A stretch of 43,662 nt of DNA from Gnetum montanum (GCA_015680685.1 MNCI01018064.1:2405-46066); one strand, 5' to 3'; shown: positions 32,694-43,662, counted from the stretch's first letter. Made by a program: numbers and translations. Notes: generated by a model from the letters alone, not told the origin.

Positions 32694-34074
32694 ATGGTAG
32701 ATTGAAAAGGTGTGGAGAATGTGGTCACAGATCACTTATCGCAACAAAGATGGGATGACAAGGAGAAAGAAAGCCCTTTATCTAACCAATTCGCTGATGA
32801 ATCTCTCCTTGCAGGGGCTATTAACACACAAATGGCCAATGAACCAAAATAGTATGACATGATCTTCACTTATTTGCTCAAGCAAGAATTGCCACAAGGG
32901 TTGGACATTAGAAAGAAATAATATTTTCTTCACCGAGTCAAGCATTTTATGGAGATTAATAGAAACCTTTACAAAGTCTATTCCAATGGCATGGTACATT
33001 GGTATGTTCCTGATACGGATCAACTACACATTCTCCAGGATGCTCACGAAGGTCCTTGTGCAGGCCATTATGCTGGGAGACACATGGCCATGAAAATCCT
33101 AATGGTAGGGTATTATTGGCCAACAATCTTTAGGGATGCACATCAATTTCTCTATGCTTGTGATCGTTGCCAAAGGGATGGTGAAATGATAGCTCAAATG
33201 GAGGGACCACAATAATGGATACAACCTGGGTCCCATCACACCTTTATCAAATGGAAAGACATATATAATAGTTGCAGTTGACTATTGTACCAAATGGGTA
33301 GAAGTAGCAGCCATCATCGACTGTACATCCAGCATTGTTGCTCGGTTTGTACAACAAAACATCATAAATAGGTTTAGTGTACCTTGTGCATTAATTTCTG
33401 ATAATGGAACTCATTTTATAGGTGCCGCTTTCTGGAAATTGATGGAATGCTTGGGGGTTAAGCATAAACTCACAGCTCCATATCACCCCTAAGCTAATGG
33501 TCAAGATGAGATCACTAATCGAGAGATTACAAAAATTTTAATGCATACCATTAACAAGTACTAAAGGGACTGGAGCACTAAATTAAATGATGCCCTTTAG
33601 GCCTATTGCTCCACATGGAAGCTTCCCATAGGTTATTCTCCCTATGAGCTCATGTATGGAAAACTACCAACATTACCCATCTAATCAGAACTCTGTACAC
33701 TCTCTACAGCCTATGACCTTAACCTAAATCTAAGCCTAGCATAGAAAGAACAATTAATGAGTCTCAACTTGCTAGATGAAAATCGGTTAATGGCCCATTC
33801 ATCCAACGAAATGCATAAGACATTGAACAAGAGATGCCATGACCTCAAAATAAAAAAAGTCAAGTTTCAACTAGGAGACAAGGTTCTCTATTGGAATCCT
33901 ACACATGTACCCCAACGAACCAAATTTGAAACATTGTGGGAAGGACCTTACATCATTGATGAGAATTTTCCATCTAGGGCCATGATCATATACAAACTTG
34001 ACAACCCAAATAAAAAACAATTAGTCAACATTCAACAAATAAAACCTTTCCATGAGCCCAAGCCAACTAGCTAA
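32694..34074 (+). pseudogene. Element F RNase H end and integrase, broken
   Basis: VTDHLS of RNase H is at 32735. The integrase zinc-binding domain is intact in one frame (32949-33215): two His in the HEGPCAGHYAG stretch and a CDRC pair at 33159-33170. A 35 bp deletion at 33227/33228 removes the first catalytic Asp and shifts frame. The second Asp (SDNGTHF) is at about 33403. A TAA at 33490-33492 follows, then the QDE Glu. The C-terminal part (33757-34074) is open, with GDKVLYWNP and a chromatin-proximal KPFHEPKPTS end. Non-functional. Confidence 0.87.
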
Positions 34075-35875
34075 ACAAACACCTCGTCAAATGGACAACC
34101 ACAATTAATCTTTCGGATCTATCCCTTCCAACTTAGTCATGGGGGAGATGGCCATCCATATAGCACCTCTTGTGGCTCCTTAGTCTTTTGACTTTTTTGT
34201 TTTACACATTTTTGATTTTACAACTTTTTGTTTCCATCTTCTTTGTTTTACATATTTGTATTTTTAAGGTTATTAATCTTCTCTTAGTTTTTGTTTTACA
34301 CCATTTTTAATATATTCAATATCTATTGTCTACTCTTTTACTTTCTTTTATGGTTATGATTACTTATGTTTGATGTGTTTCTCTACTTTTTTTGCTAATA
34401 AGGTGGTAGGTACAATGGTAATGCACTACTCAATGGTGGTACGTTTCATTTGTAATTTGATTGTTGATGTCTAGTTTCTGACTTTGAATATCGTTATTGA
34501 TGATTGGGACATGGTTTCTTTTCATGTAATAGGAAGTGAGTCCACATCATCCACCCATCCACATACTCTATGGTTTTTCTTATTTTGGAAGCATGCAGTC
34601 TCTTCTTCATTAATGCAACCTTAATAAATTGGTGACTTGTGTAGTTTTCGAAATTGGGAAGGAATCAAAGGTTTGGACAAGGTGTGGCTTCAAAGGGATG
34701 CAATATTCTTCGGTTTTTTCTATTTTCCTATGTGCAAGAGTGTTCTCGTAAGCTTCTCACCATTTTGCATCATTTTATAATAGGAAGTCAAATAAGTCCT
34801 TGCATGGTGTGGTCCTCATCATAAAAAAAAAAGATGAGGATTCAAAGAACACCCCTTGGAAAAAATAAATGTGAAAAATGTATGGGTCTTTGCATGGTGT
34901 GGTTCCCATTAAAACAAACATGGGAATTCAAAGCATACCCTTTAGACCAAATAAAAGGGCTACAAGCACTAGTTATGAGACTTTTTTTATCTCCTCTAAC
35001 TAAGGCCCTTTCTCACTTCCTATCTTCACTCCAATCTGGAACAGTGGTTATTTTATGGGAGCATTCTTGTGTCTCAGGGGATGGACTAGCCTTAGAATGT
35101 CGATGCAAAGTCACTAAAAGTGATTGGTTTTGGTATGGACTGAGGATGGATCGTACCAAGTCATTTAATCACAAACTCCACAAGGGATTGCATGTGACCA
35201 TAATTAGGAATTCCATTCCACTCTCTCTATCATCCATCTATTCTTTTCATGCCTCACCTCACTACTGGTTTCATGTTTTGATTCAATGTGCTAGTTTGAT
35301 GTGTTGGGTTTCTCAGTCAGTTACTTTTGGGTTTTTATACTTAACTTTTCATAACCATTAATTATCCATGGAGCCCACGGACTCTTTGGTTTGAAGTTAT
35401 GCAAGGGCATAAAAGGCCTGTGCTTGCTTTGGGGAGGACCCACTTGTATATCTTTTGGTTTAGTTATTTAAGTTATTTACCCTTAGACATTGTTACAATT
35501 AAATTATTTTTATTTACCCCATCTAAGTCATCCAATTGTATGCATCTTCACAACCATTTGTAATGAAATCCTTTTTATTATTGTGAATACCCTCTTTCTA
35601 GTATTCCTTGTGTTAAGCTTTTTCTAAATTTTATGGATTGCTTCTCTTACTTAACCATTTGTTAGTCTTTCCACTAACAATATCAAGTAACCAACCTATC
35701 ACAATCATAACTTAGCTAGATAAAATCATTGATGAGACAAGGTATTTATTTGTTATCTATTACACTATATATACTAATCCTTGGTTTTGTTGTGATTATA
35801 GCAGGAAACATGAACTAGAAGTGGGATTGTCTTCACTAAGGAGGATGCAACCATATCACTAGCAGGAGATTATTC
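34075..35875 (+). other. Post-pol spacer of element F
   Basis: Homologous along its length to 15490-14240 of B. Directly after pol is a G-run with PPT-like context (AGTCATGGGGGAGA, about 34135-34148), then T-rich sequence with TTTTGTTTTACA words, then the stem-loop pair at 34806-34939. One 175-codon open frame (34834-35361) has no homologous open frame in B and is probably chance. Confidence 0.7.
34806..34939 (+). other. Tandem stem-loop pair in the spacer of F
   Basis: Unit 1: CCTCATC (34814-34820) pairs with GATGAGG (34833-34839), extended by GGTGT opposite ACACC. Unit 2: TTCCCAT (34903-34909) pairs with ATGGGAA (34920-34926), extended by GGTGTG opposite CATACC (one G-U pair in RNA). Element B has the same two units with different loops. 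Confidence 0.65.
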
Positions 35876-36067
35876 ATGACCGCTAGATCTCTTCAACCTT
35901 TCCCTCATTCTTCTATTATGAAGAGGGGCTGGATGTCCTTTGGATTTGTTGGTGTTCTTTCCTATTGCCATGAACACCCAATTTTGTACACAATTGTAAT
36001 ATTGTATGCTCTTGCACTTCTATATTTGTCTATTTTCTCTATGTCACTCTGCATATCAGTCAAATAA
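35876..36067 (+). other. Short hydrophobic open frame before the PPT of F
   Basis: 63 codons with a strongly hydrophobic run of about 25 residues (Ile/Leu/Tyr/Val/Ala) near the C-terminus that could span a membrane. It lies where env-like ORFs of some plant LTR elements end. No homologue of it is open in B, so it may be chance or an env-like relic. Confidence 0.3.
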
Positions 36068-36140
36068 GTCCACACCCCCTAATATATTACGTAAAGGACT
36101 TGTTCCTCTTCTTTTGTACTCAAGGACAAGTTTTCATTTA

Positions 36141-36152
36141 GTCGTGGGGGTA
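36141..36152 (+). other. Polypurine tract of element F
   Basis: GTCGTGGGGGTA directly before the 3' LTR. Identical in core to the tracts of B and E. Confidence 0.85.
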
Positions 36153-37039
36153 TGATAAATCGTGTTTTTCAATGCTCTGATATTGGGGTGGCCGTGATAT
36201 TAAGTACATGATATGGAGTATGCAATATCTCCACCCAAGATGTGATATTGTACATTCGATATCAAAGGGTTACTGTCAGGTCTATAAATATAGTGCCCAT
36301 GTGCACAATTGGGAGTAAGTTTTTGGCATTCAAGTAGTGAAACTCTTGCATTTTGTCCATTTGAAAGTTAGAATATTTTCCAAGTGCCCATAGCAGGAGG
36401 TCTAAGTGTGAATGGATCTTTATTCAAGCATTGATGTACGTGAACACACCACTGTGTTGGCAATAAATACAAATTCTTTGATTCATTCCTTGCAACACTT
36501 GAGACTTTCTTTCTTTTGCATTTATATATTGTGATTTCATGCAATTTACATTAATGTTATTAATGCAGTAATTAATTTTGATCAATCAAGCAAATCATTA
36601 AAATATACAAGCATGACCCCTTCGAGCATGTGTGTGACACTTAGTAGCTTAGAAATGATTAGCATTTAATAGCCTAGTAGTGTTTGCACAATGTTTAGGA
36701 TGTGTCTGGGAAGTGGGAACGATTACTTATGTTAGGCTAGACTAGACTATAGTTTACTTAGCAATTAATCACTCTTACTTTTAATCACTCTTGCTTTTAT
36801 TCTTGTTCTAGGTGAGTAATTTCATAAAAACACAAACTAATAAAAATCTTATGCCTTAGTCACACTTAATCATACAATTACATTTTACAAGTCGGACTGG
36901 GACGACAACGAACGAACAACATGCATGCACTATTTAGCTCTAGTGTACTTAGTAATTATAGTCTACGAAATTCGACCGGATTGCATGTGAACGCCTGTGA
37001 TTTGTATGGTTGGGCGTAGGGGTACCTTACCACTCATCA
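36153..37039 (+). repeat. 3' LTR of element F (887 bp)
   Basis: Starts TGATAAATCG and ends CCACTCATCA. GATATT/GATATC-type motifs lie at 36175-36265, the TATA box at 36283-36290 and the poly(A)-signal inverted pair at 36418-36468. The U5 end (GTAGGGGTACCT near 37017-37028) is shared with all the other LTRs. Confidence 0.9.
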
Positions 37040-37773
37040 CATTCCAAATATTCTACCATGAAAACAAACATTACTTATCCTACACTCACCAATTCTGAAT
37101 CTTTTGTAATAGCTAAAGCACCTTTTTTTATGTAGCCACATTTTTTACCTTCACATTAATATGTAAAAGAAGAGAAGAGAATTAGATAGTGAAAAAAAAA
37201 CACCTAAAAATTTAACTAGCCTAGCTTTTAAATAAATGAATATTTCTTTATTTCAATGTATTTACAAATTTGAAACTAGAACATCATCTAAGTCCATTAA
37301 GATCTTTAAATATATTGACATCAAAACAATGACTAAGGTTTTCTAGGCCAAGAGTCTTTTCACTAAGCTAATAGGAACACCTTCTTCAAAACTTAATTTT
37401 TTCCTTCCTTACATTAAATAAACAAAAGTTATCATAAAAAATAATTTAACTATAAGTATACCCAATATGTGACACAATGATACCTTAAATATGATTCAAG
37501 TTGACAACTTACCTATAAAAATATAGACATTTATGAATATTAATGAAATTTTAAAAATGTAGGGTGTTGGAACCCAAAATAATTAAAATACAAGTACATC
37601 TGAAGATTTATAGAAGTTTATAACTCAGTGCTACCTAGTAAAATCAAACCTGTAACTTGGGGTTACCAGGCCAAGATCATGCCACTAGGCTAACACCTCA
37701 TTGTTAATATTAATGCATATAATACTTTGAATGTAGGTAGCCATTGTTAACTAAAGGCTTAAAATGATGACAT
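37040..37773. other. AT-rich stretch with two SINE-like heads
   Basis: No coding signal. Two minus-strand sequences resemble the tRNA-derived head of plant SINEs. At 37641-37692 an A-box-like TAGCCTAGTGG is followed 30 nt later by a B-box-like GGTTTGAT. A diverged copy of the same arrangement is at about 37325-37372. Both share a CTTGGCCT core. Tails and target duplications are not evident. Confidence 0.5.
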
Positions 37774-37946
37774 NNNNNNNNNNNNNNNNNNNNNNNNNNN
37801 NNNNNNNNNNNNNNNNNNNNNNNNNNNNNNNNNNNNNNNNNNNNNNNNNNNNNNNNNNNNNNNNNNNNNNNNNNNNNNNNNNNNNNNNNNNNNNNNNNNN
37901 NNNNNNNNNNNNNNNNNNNNNNNNNNNNNNNNNNNNNNNNNNNNNN
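37774..37946. other. Assembly gap (173 N)
   Basis: Unresolved bases; no inference is possible across it. Confidence 0.99.
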
Positions 37947-37999
37947 AAGTGTGATGTAACATGCATATATACATAAACAGTTTTGGGGGTACAAGAAAT

Positions 38000-38420
38000 A
38001 CTTATTATGACTTCCATTTTGTAGGTACCAATGTCCAAATAATAGATTCTTTTCAATATTTGGGTCTCATTTATATGAATAATTACATATAAGGGAAGTG
38101 CATTAAAGAAAAAATAGCAAGAGGTTTGAAGGCTATCTATGCTTTCAAAAACAAGTGCATGGATTTAAGACTATAAGCTTGGAAAGTTAGAAAATAAATT
38201 TTTTAGACTATCATCAATTTTGTATGGACGTGTTGTTTAGGGATGCAGACTTAGTGTTGAACTTTGGAAAAATATTGAAAGAGTCTAAAAAAATTTTCTT
38301 CTCATATAGCAAAAAGCTTGTATGATTTATTTTTGTTTTCCCTATTGATGCATAGTCAATTTGTATGATATATCTTTAGACATAATGAAGCTTCAATTTC
38401 ATTTCATAAATACATATTAT
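38000..38420 (+). pseudogene. LINE reverse transcriptase C-terminal remnant
   Basis: Translation gives a DSFQYLGLIY strand, then a KCIKEKIARGLKAIYAFKNKC-like helix. A WKVRK segment, a decayed 'FVW-CCLG' strand and an LEKYKSLKKF-like segment follow. This is the order seen after the polymerase core in plant non-LTR elements (FKYLG, then the Trp-containing segment, then the GCEVWG strand). At least seven stops are present. No poly(A) tail is recognised. Confidence 0.65.
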
Positions 38421-40043
38421 TTTAGTTTAACATTATTACCTAAAGGTACTACAACTAACACTTAATGGTTCTTGAGAAAGCTAGTACATTAGTAAACGTC
38501 TAATCTCTTTTCAAATGGTTACAACCACATTTAAATCTAAACCTTAACACTTAAAAAAATAAGCATTTTCCTATCATTTCAAATGATAGTTACTTATTTT
38601 ACTTTAAACAAGACAATGATAATGTTTGTTTATATTTAGCTTGCACTATACACGTAAAATTTAGAGTTCTTAAATTGCCTATGAGTATCTTGATTTATAT
38701 TATAATTCTCTATGTACCATCATTAATCCATTTTCTCAACTATGTATTTTTAATTACTTAGCTTTGAAATTTTATTAATTTGACATTTCAATCTCTTAAA
38801 TTTATGTGTGTATGCGTGTTATTAAATAATAAAACCTATAAACTTAAATATTCAAATGTAATTTATACATACATTACAAAATAATTTCACCTTATCTTCA
38901 TAGGTCATTTATATAACACATTCAGTTATGTCATGGTGTAGGAATACATCTTATTCCAAGTTGTACTTTTTCTACCTTTATTATCCTTCAGAGTCATTTG
39001 AAGTTTTTAATTCAAATTTGGAGTCATTTGAAGTTGTATGTTATTTTTGGTTATTTTAGGCAAGTATCTCTGAATGGGTTGCAACTTACAAATTGTGACA
39101 TCCCATTCCCAGATGTTTTGGTAAATGTCAAATTATGTTACATTTAACATTATGTGCAAAGTAAATAATAGGGAAAATGTAGAAGGAAAATGAAAAGAAT
39201 GCTTTATTAATATAGAATAATGTATCTAGGTCATGCTCTGAGGGTTATTTTCCTTTGGCATCTATCCCTTAAAAGCAATCTAGCATTGCCACCATGATTA
39301 TGCTTGTAACTAGCCAAAAGGGATGGCTAACCACCTTCTTGTCCTACTTCATCCAACACTTGTTACTTGCATTCATCGACTCCATAACTTCTTGTTGATA
39401 CAACCTCTAATGCTCAGAGGTATAAATACCTTATGTCAAATCCCCAAAGGTCACCTTGAGAGATATGCTTGTTATTAAAAATGCACCTATTTAGGTCTTA
39501 ATTCCAACTTGCCCTTTTGGGTCTTATTACAGTAATACAAAACTTGTTATGAATAGACACAATTCTTGTTATGGAATGACATCATTCGAGAATGAGGATG
39601 TGAAAATATACCCTCCTTGATTTTATTCATTCTTGAACAAGTCCACATTCATAATTTTTTTCCATGTCTAGTATTCCCTCCATGCTTCAATGCTCCAATA
39701 CTTTGATTTTTCTTTTTTAACTTAAGGTTGAATATCCCAATGTTCTCCTACTTATTCTCCAAACAAAATATAAGTAAGAAAAATATGTGGAAAATTAAAT
39801 ATTATTTTATCAATACTTACCTCATTCTATAAGGTAATGATAATAGGTAAATTAAAGGTCTACCAACCACTAATCATGAGCCCTAATCATGGTTAGACAA
39901 AGTGCAACTCATATTTGGTTATCTAAGTGAAGGTAGGGAAAATCCTTATTTCCAACTTATATTACCCTAAGATATTTTATATTCCTAATTGAACTATGAA
40001 TAAAAAAATAAAGAAAATAAGAAGATTATAAATAAAATTAAGG
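38421..40043. other. AT-rich stretch, nothing assigned
   Basis: I see no coding region, RNA gene or known repeat. A TGACATCCC word near 39096 resembles some LTR starts, but no partner end, TATA arrangement or primer site supports an LTR. Confidence 0.5.
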
Positions 40044-41057
40044 TTAAAAGTCTCCCTGATCTTGATCAACCTTAATGATTAATGAAAGTAGTTGTAGTTC
40101 CATCATAAGGGGTATATGATTGAATGCACTTGTTTGAGATGGCAAGGTTTGATCTTGCTTCTCAACTTCTTCATTAAGAGTTAACTCTAGTGGCTTGGTA
40201 ACTTGGAAGAATCAGGCATTGTACCACATATCATCAAGAATTTCAATGAAGGATAATGTTGACCCTTCTTTAGTAGCCATGGCAGTGTAAATGATAAATA
40301 GTGGTTCTTGATGAATTCTGTTCATCAACATCATTTGTTCTTGAACTTAGGGATTTGACTTGTCTATTAAGGATTTGAAGTAAGTGAAATATGCACTGAC
40401 TAATGGAATCACATGCTGAATTGATGGGAACATCCTCTTCAAATCGATTTCCTCTTCCATGAGTTCTTTTACATGTTCATATTTTAAGAATTGATAAAAA
40501 CTACTTCTAAAATTTGCATTAAAGTCTCTATAGAGGATAAATGACATTGGATTGAGATTGGTATAGGTTAGGAATAACTTATTCTTCAAGATTTTCTTTA
40601 TTTGGTTAATTAAGTAGGTTACTTAACAAATTCTAACATCTAGATAGGTTGATTTTACAATCAAATGTATTGACCATACACACACATTTTCCTAATGATT
40701 GGATTTTAAATACCAATGCCAAGGCTATGTGGCTTTTCTTGAATCTTGATCGTTCTTCCTTCTCCATGATTTGAAGTTCAAAAATTTTGAAAATGAGATC
40801 TTCTTATTTCCATTCAAACCTTTGTACCAATTTGAACTTGGCTTCTTTATAAAATATCATAGAATTGTTCATGTTGCGGAACTTGCAATAGGCTAATTTG
40901 TAAGGCTCAAAAGAAGAACTTCTAAAAGGGCCTTTTTTCTTGTAAACACCTTTGAGAAAAAATGATATATTAAGTTGTTGAGTTATGGGGATATAATAAA
41001 GCATCATTTTATTAGGTGTATTAGTCAAATGAGATATCATAGATGCTACATTGCATC
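40044..41057 (-). pseudogene. Unrecognised coding remnant, cut by LTR H
   Basis: About 330 codons on the minus strand that read coherently through a few lesions: stops near 40804, 40347 and 40230 and one frameshift near 40600. The frame enters at the LTR H boundary (41057), so the N-terminus is lost, and ends in a clean TAA at 40044-40046. Segments include a basic KGVYKKKGPF stretch, a Glu-rich helix (VKELMEEEIDLKR) and an acidic, Gln-rich tail. I do not recognise the family. It could be a host pseudogene or an ORF of another mobile element. No gag, RT or integrase motif is visible. Confidence 0.5.
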
Positions 41058-41942
41058 TGGTGAGTGGTAAGGACCCCTACGCTCAACTATACAAATCATA
41101 AGCATTCATGCATGATCCAGTCAAATTCTGTGGATGGGACTAGTTGTCGCATCTAAAGATTTATGTCTTGATTGTAGTTCGCTATCTTCTCACTTGAACT
41201 AGTGGTAGCTTAGTCATGTATGGTTTAGTCCAAAGTGAGGCATATGATTCTTGATTTTGTTTTGACCTTATGCTACTCTTAATGATAATAAAGAAATCAA
41301 TTATTTAAACTAATTAACAATGGAAAGTAAAGTCTAAACTAGCCTATGTGTGATGAGAATCCATTTCTAACCTTTTGTACATGCCTTGGACTTCATGCAA
41401 CTACCACTAGGATTACCAAGTGTACCGTTACTGGTGTACCAAATGATAACACTACTGGGTTATCAAGTAATTATACTTAAGCAATCACAATTAGTTGTAC
41501 TCATTTTGCTTAACAACAAAAATAATAAAGAGCAATAAATGATAAACATTAACTAAGGAAAATAGTAAGCATTTAACTAATTAACAATAATAAAGCTAAG
41601 TGGATGCTATAATGATGGAAGTAATCTTAATCTTTATTGCTGAACATGTAACATGTCCAAGTATGTCACACTCGAATAAGGATGTTGTATAATCACTTAA
41701 CATCATACTACAGACATGCACTAGAAACAAACTAAAAAAACTTCTCTATGTCTACTCTAAAAATCTATATATCTCTATATATGCAAATCTTCCACCCAAG
41801 TGTTGTATTATAGGCTAGCATAGATGAGGCAATACTGGATCCCCGACATCGAAGGTTATGCCTTGATATCGAATACTCGATAATGCAGCTCTGATATTGG
41901 ATATTGAAGGCCTACCAAAACATGACTTATCATACCTCCACG
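41058..41942 (-). repeat. 3' LTR of element H (885 bp)
   Basis: Starts TGGTGAGTGG and ends ATGACTTATCA, followed by the PPT complement (41943-41954). U3 has GATATC/GACATCG-type motifs (41847-41910). The TATA-like TATTATAG is at 41806-41813. The poly(A)-signal inverted pair is at 41632-41680, with an extra inner ACATGT pair. Confidence 0.85.
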
Positions 41943-42119
41943 ACTAAATGAAAAATTGTCCTTAAGTAAAAAAAAATGAGGAACAAGTTATTTACAAAAT
42001 ATTGGGAAGGTATGGGATTATTGATTGACTCTAATAGACACACAACTAACCATTTCATTCCATAGTGGTGTTTTTACAAAAAATAAACATGTCATGATAA
42101 AATAACAAAATTGGGAAAG

Positions 42120-43379
42120 CTATTTAGTTTGCAAAGGTGGTGGCTCTTCCATTGGCCGCTTTCCTTTTTCGCCAAGCTTATGGAATTTGTAATGATCTAG
42201 GAGTGCTTGTAATTTCTCCTTCGCCATTCTTGGATATGCATCGTCTAGGCTGATGATCCAATGTGTGTTAGAGTTGGTACATTCCATGGACATGACAGCT
42301 ACAAGAACATCTAATTGGTTTTCACATACCATGGCACGAATTACCTCCATTCCTCCTCAAAAGCCTTGGCCTTTTCTCTTAATTTTTGATAATATGTTAT
42401 TCTCTTGGCCAAGTTTGAAGCTACATCTCTTTGCCCATGGTAACAAGCCTTAATTGTTTCTAGTTCTAAGTTTGCCATGTGGAGTTTCTATAGAACATCA
42501 TTTTTTATTTGCCAACTCTTTCTCATATAAAGCATAGGTGGATACTACTTATTCTTCCAATTCATTTCTAGGCCAACCTACTATTAACATGGTAAGGTTA
42601 GCATAAAGAAGGTTAGCTAACACCATGTACTCCTTTAAATCCTCAATCTACAGGTCCTTATCTACTTGGTGGACTAGGGCATAGTTATCCAAGATGGATT
42701 GCTAGTCATGGTTTTGCGATGACATGGAAATGATGCAAGCCTTTACCATATGGATTTCTTTTACATTGATTTGATTGTACATGCTGATTTGGTCCTAGAA
42801 ATTCTCTTTCAACTTGTGCTTTTTGGCCTCATTCTACCACTCGCTTATCTCAATTGTAAACTTCTAATGTATAGTGCCTACCTCCTTCATTGAGAAGATT
42901 CAATTCTCTCTGGCTAGTCTGCTTATGTCTTGGTTGATCCTCACTAGTTGCTCCCTCAACTAGTGGATGCTCTCCTCCATGATGTTTTTTTGCTTCTTGA
43001 TGGTAGTCAACCTTGCATTGTTAGTAGCAAGCTGCTTGTTTTCCTCCTGAGTAGCAGTAAGTGCCTTCACATGAGCATATGCTTGGGCTTCAGTGGCTAA
43101 GGCATCCCAAACTGCTTTCTTTTTTTCCTATTCAGCTGCTTCATTCTGCTTAATCAATTAGCCCAGTTGCTTTATATGAAACTGCTATAACTAGTTAGGT
43201 GTAATGAATTGGGAAGGATATTTTCTTTTGGCCCTTAAGGCAATGAGCTCTTATTGTAATTGGTGTACCTTTGCTTCTGCATGCTCTGCCGCAATCTCTA
43301 CCATGACTAGTCTTCCTTTAGTAGTTATGAGGTCAAATTGAATTGCAATGACATCATTGGGGATGTCGAAGAGGGTTGT
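42120..43379 (-). pseudogene. Element H ORF3, coiled-coil part
   Basis: Minus-strand homologue of E and B ORF3. The region from about 43330 to 42360 is rich in Glu/Lys/Gln/Leu with heptad character. The C-terminus is GKRPMEEPPPLQTK and stops at 42120-42122. In-frame stops include a TAG at 42864-42866 shared with B and E. The N-terminal side is cut by LTR I at 43380. Confidence 0.78.
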
Positions 43380-43662
43380 TGATGAATCGTCATTGTGTCG
43401 CATCAATGGGGCCCCATCTACATGGTGTTGCCCCATCAATAGGGCTATGTTGACATAGCATTTGTTGCATCTATGGGGCCCCATCAACATAGCTCTTGAA
43501 TAAAGTCTATAAATATGTGCTCATTAGTCATGTTTAGGGAGGTTTGGTAATAGTTGTAGCAGAGCTCTTGTAGTTTTATCATTTGAGAGTTAGAATATTT
43601 CTTTGAGTGCCCATAGTAGAAATTAAAAAGTGTATGGATCTTTATTCAAGCATTGTTGTACC
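43380..43662 (+). repeat. LTR I, 5' part, plus strand, runs off the window
   Basis: Starts TGATGAATCG inside ORF3 of H. U3 has two copies of the 12 bp palindrome ATGGGGCCCCAT plus ATCAAC/ATCAAT words, a third motif type. TATA box at 43508-43515. The first arm (CTTTATT) of the poly(A) hairpin is at about 43640. The flanking 5 bp are GTTGT. Confidence 0.82.

Larger units (their letters stand above)
32694..37039 (+). mobile_element. Element F: 3' part of an Athila-like retrotransposon
   Basis: Plus-strand order: end of RNase H, integrase, 2 kb spacer, PPT, 3' LTR. gag, protease and RT are absent from the window. Unlike B, E and H, no ORF3 lies between the spacer and the PPT. It carries the GATATC-type U3. 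It is the host of E and therefore one of the oldest elements here. Confidence 0.85.

Noticed and set aside
34834-35361. 175-codon plus-strand frame in the F spacer
   Set aside because: The homologous DNA in B is closed in the matching frame and the region holds the stem-loop pair; probably chance.
31851-37039. LTR E and LTR F as the two LTRs of one short element
   Set aside because: LTR E is preceded by a PPT and followed by RNase H sequence with no primer site, so it is a 3' LTR of a separate, nested element.
37710-38056. Open frames across 37774-37946
   Set aside because: They run through N.
39096-39900. LTR beginning TGACATCCC
   Set aside because: No matching end, TATA/poly(A) order, primer site or second copy found.
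40044-41057. Endogenous pararetrovirus protein
   Set aside because: Considered because of the basic and coiled segments, but no movement-protein, coat-protein zinc finger, protease or RT motif supports it.

Overview
This window looks like intergenic heterochromatin of a land plant, most likely a seed plant with a large genome. I see no intact host gene. Nearly all recognisable sequence is decayed Ty3/gypsy LTR retrotransposon, with a LINE remnant and tRNA-derived SINE-like pieces. The main family has a tRNA-Asp-type primer site, a single gag-pol frame with FMDD reverse transcriptase, and a third ORF after pol. That combination fits the Athila lineage. The species cannot be named from this sequence.

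Layout. 1-2729: 5' end of a different Ty3/gypsy element on the minus strand (J: gag, degenerate initiator-Met primer site, probable long LTR). 2730-3984: unassigned, partly GC-richer. 3985-7824: element A (minus; LTR, primer site, gag, start of protease; truncated). 7825-9499: ORF3 fragment of an older minus element, C. 9500-22694: element B (minus), nearly full length, with two matching LTRs around an 11.5 kb interior of gag, protease, RT, RNase H, integrase, spacer and ORF3. 22695-30314: gag-pol half of C with its 5' LTR, itself carrying a plus-strand LTR (G) next to a 543 bp assembly gap. 30315-32693: ORF3 end and 3' LTR of plus-strand element E. 32694-37039: RNase H end, integrase, spacer and 3' LTR of plus-strand element F. 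37040-40043: AT-rich, with SINE-like pieces, a gap and a LINE RT remnant. 40044-41057: unrecognised coding remnant. 41058-43379: element H (minus; 3' LTR, PPT, ORF3 end). 43380-43662: plus-strand LTR I, cut by the window end.

Inferred order of events: F was hit by E, E by C, then C by A, B and G; H hit the unknown gene and I hit H. Deletions later removed the B/C junction region, the left part of A, and the 5' halves of E and F.

The most interesting signals are non-coding or shared across copies. Eight LTRs carry a putative hairpin that sequesters the poly(A) signal. The U3 regions keep one layout but swap their perfect palindromes (GTATAC/GTCGAC, GATATC or GGGGCCCC types). B has a U3-like TATA-plus-palindrome block inside the element, just upstream of ORF3. 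B and F share a tandem pair of stem-loops in the post-pol spacer. Some in-frame stops are shared between independently inserted copies.
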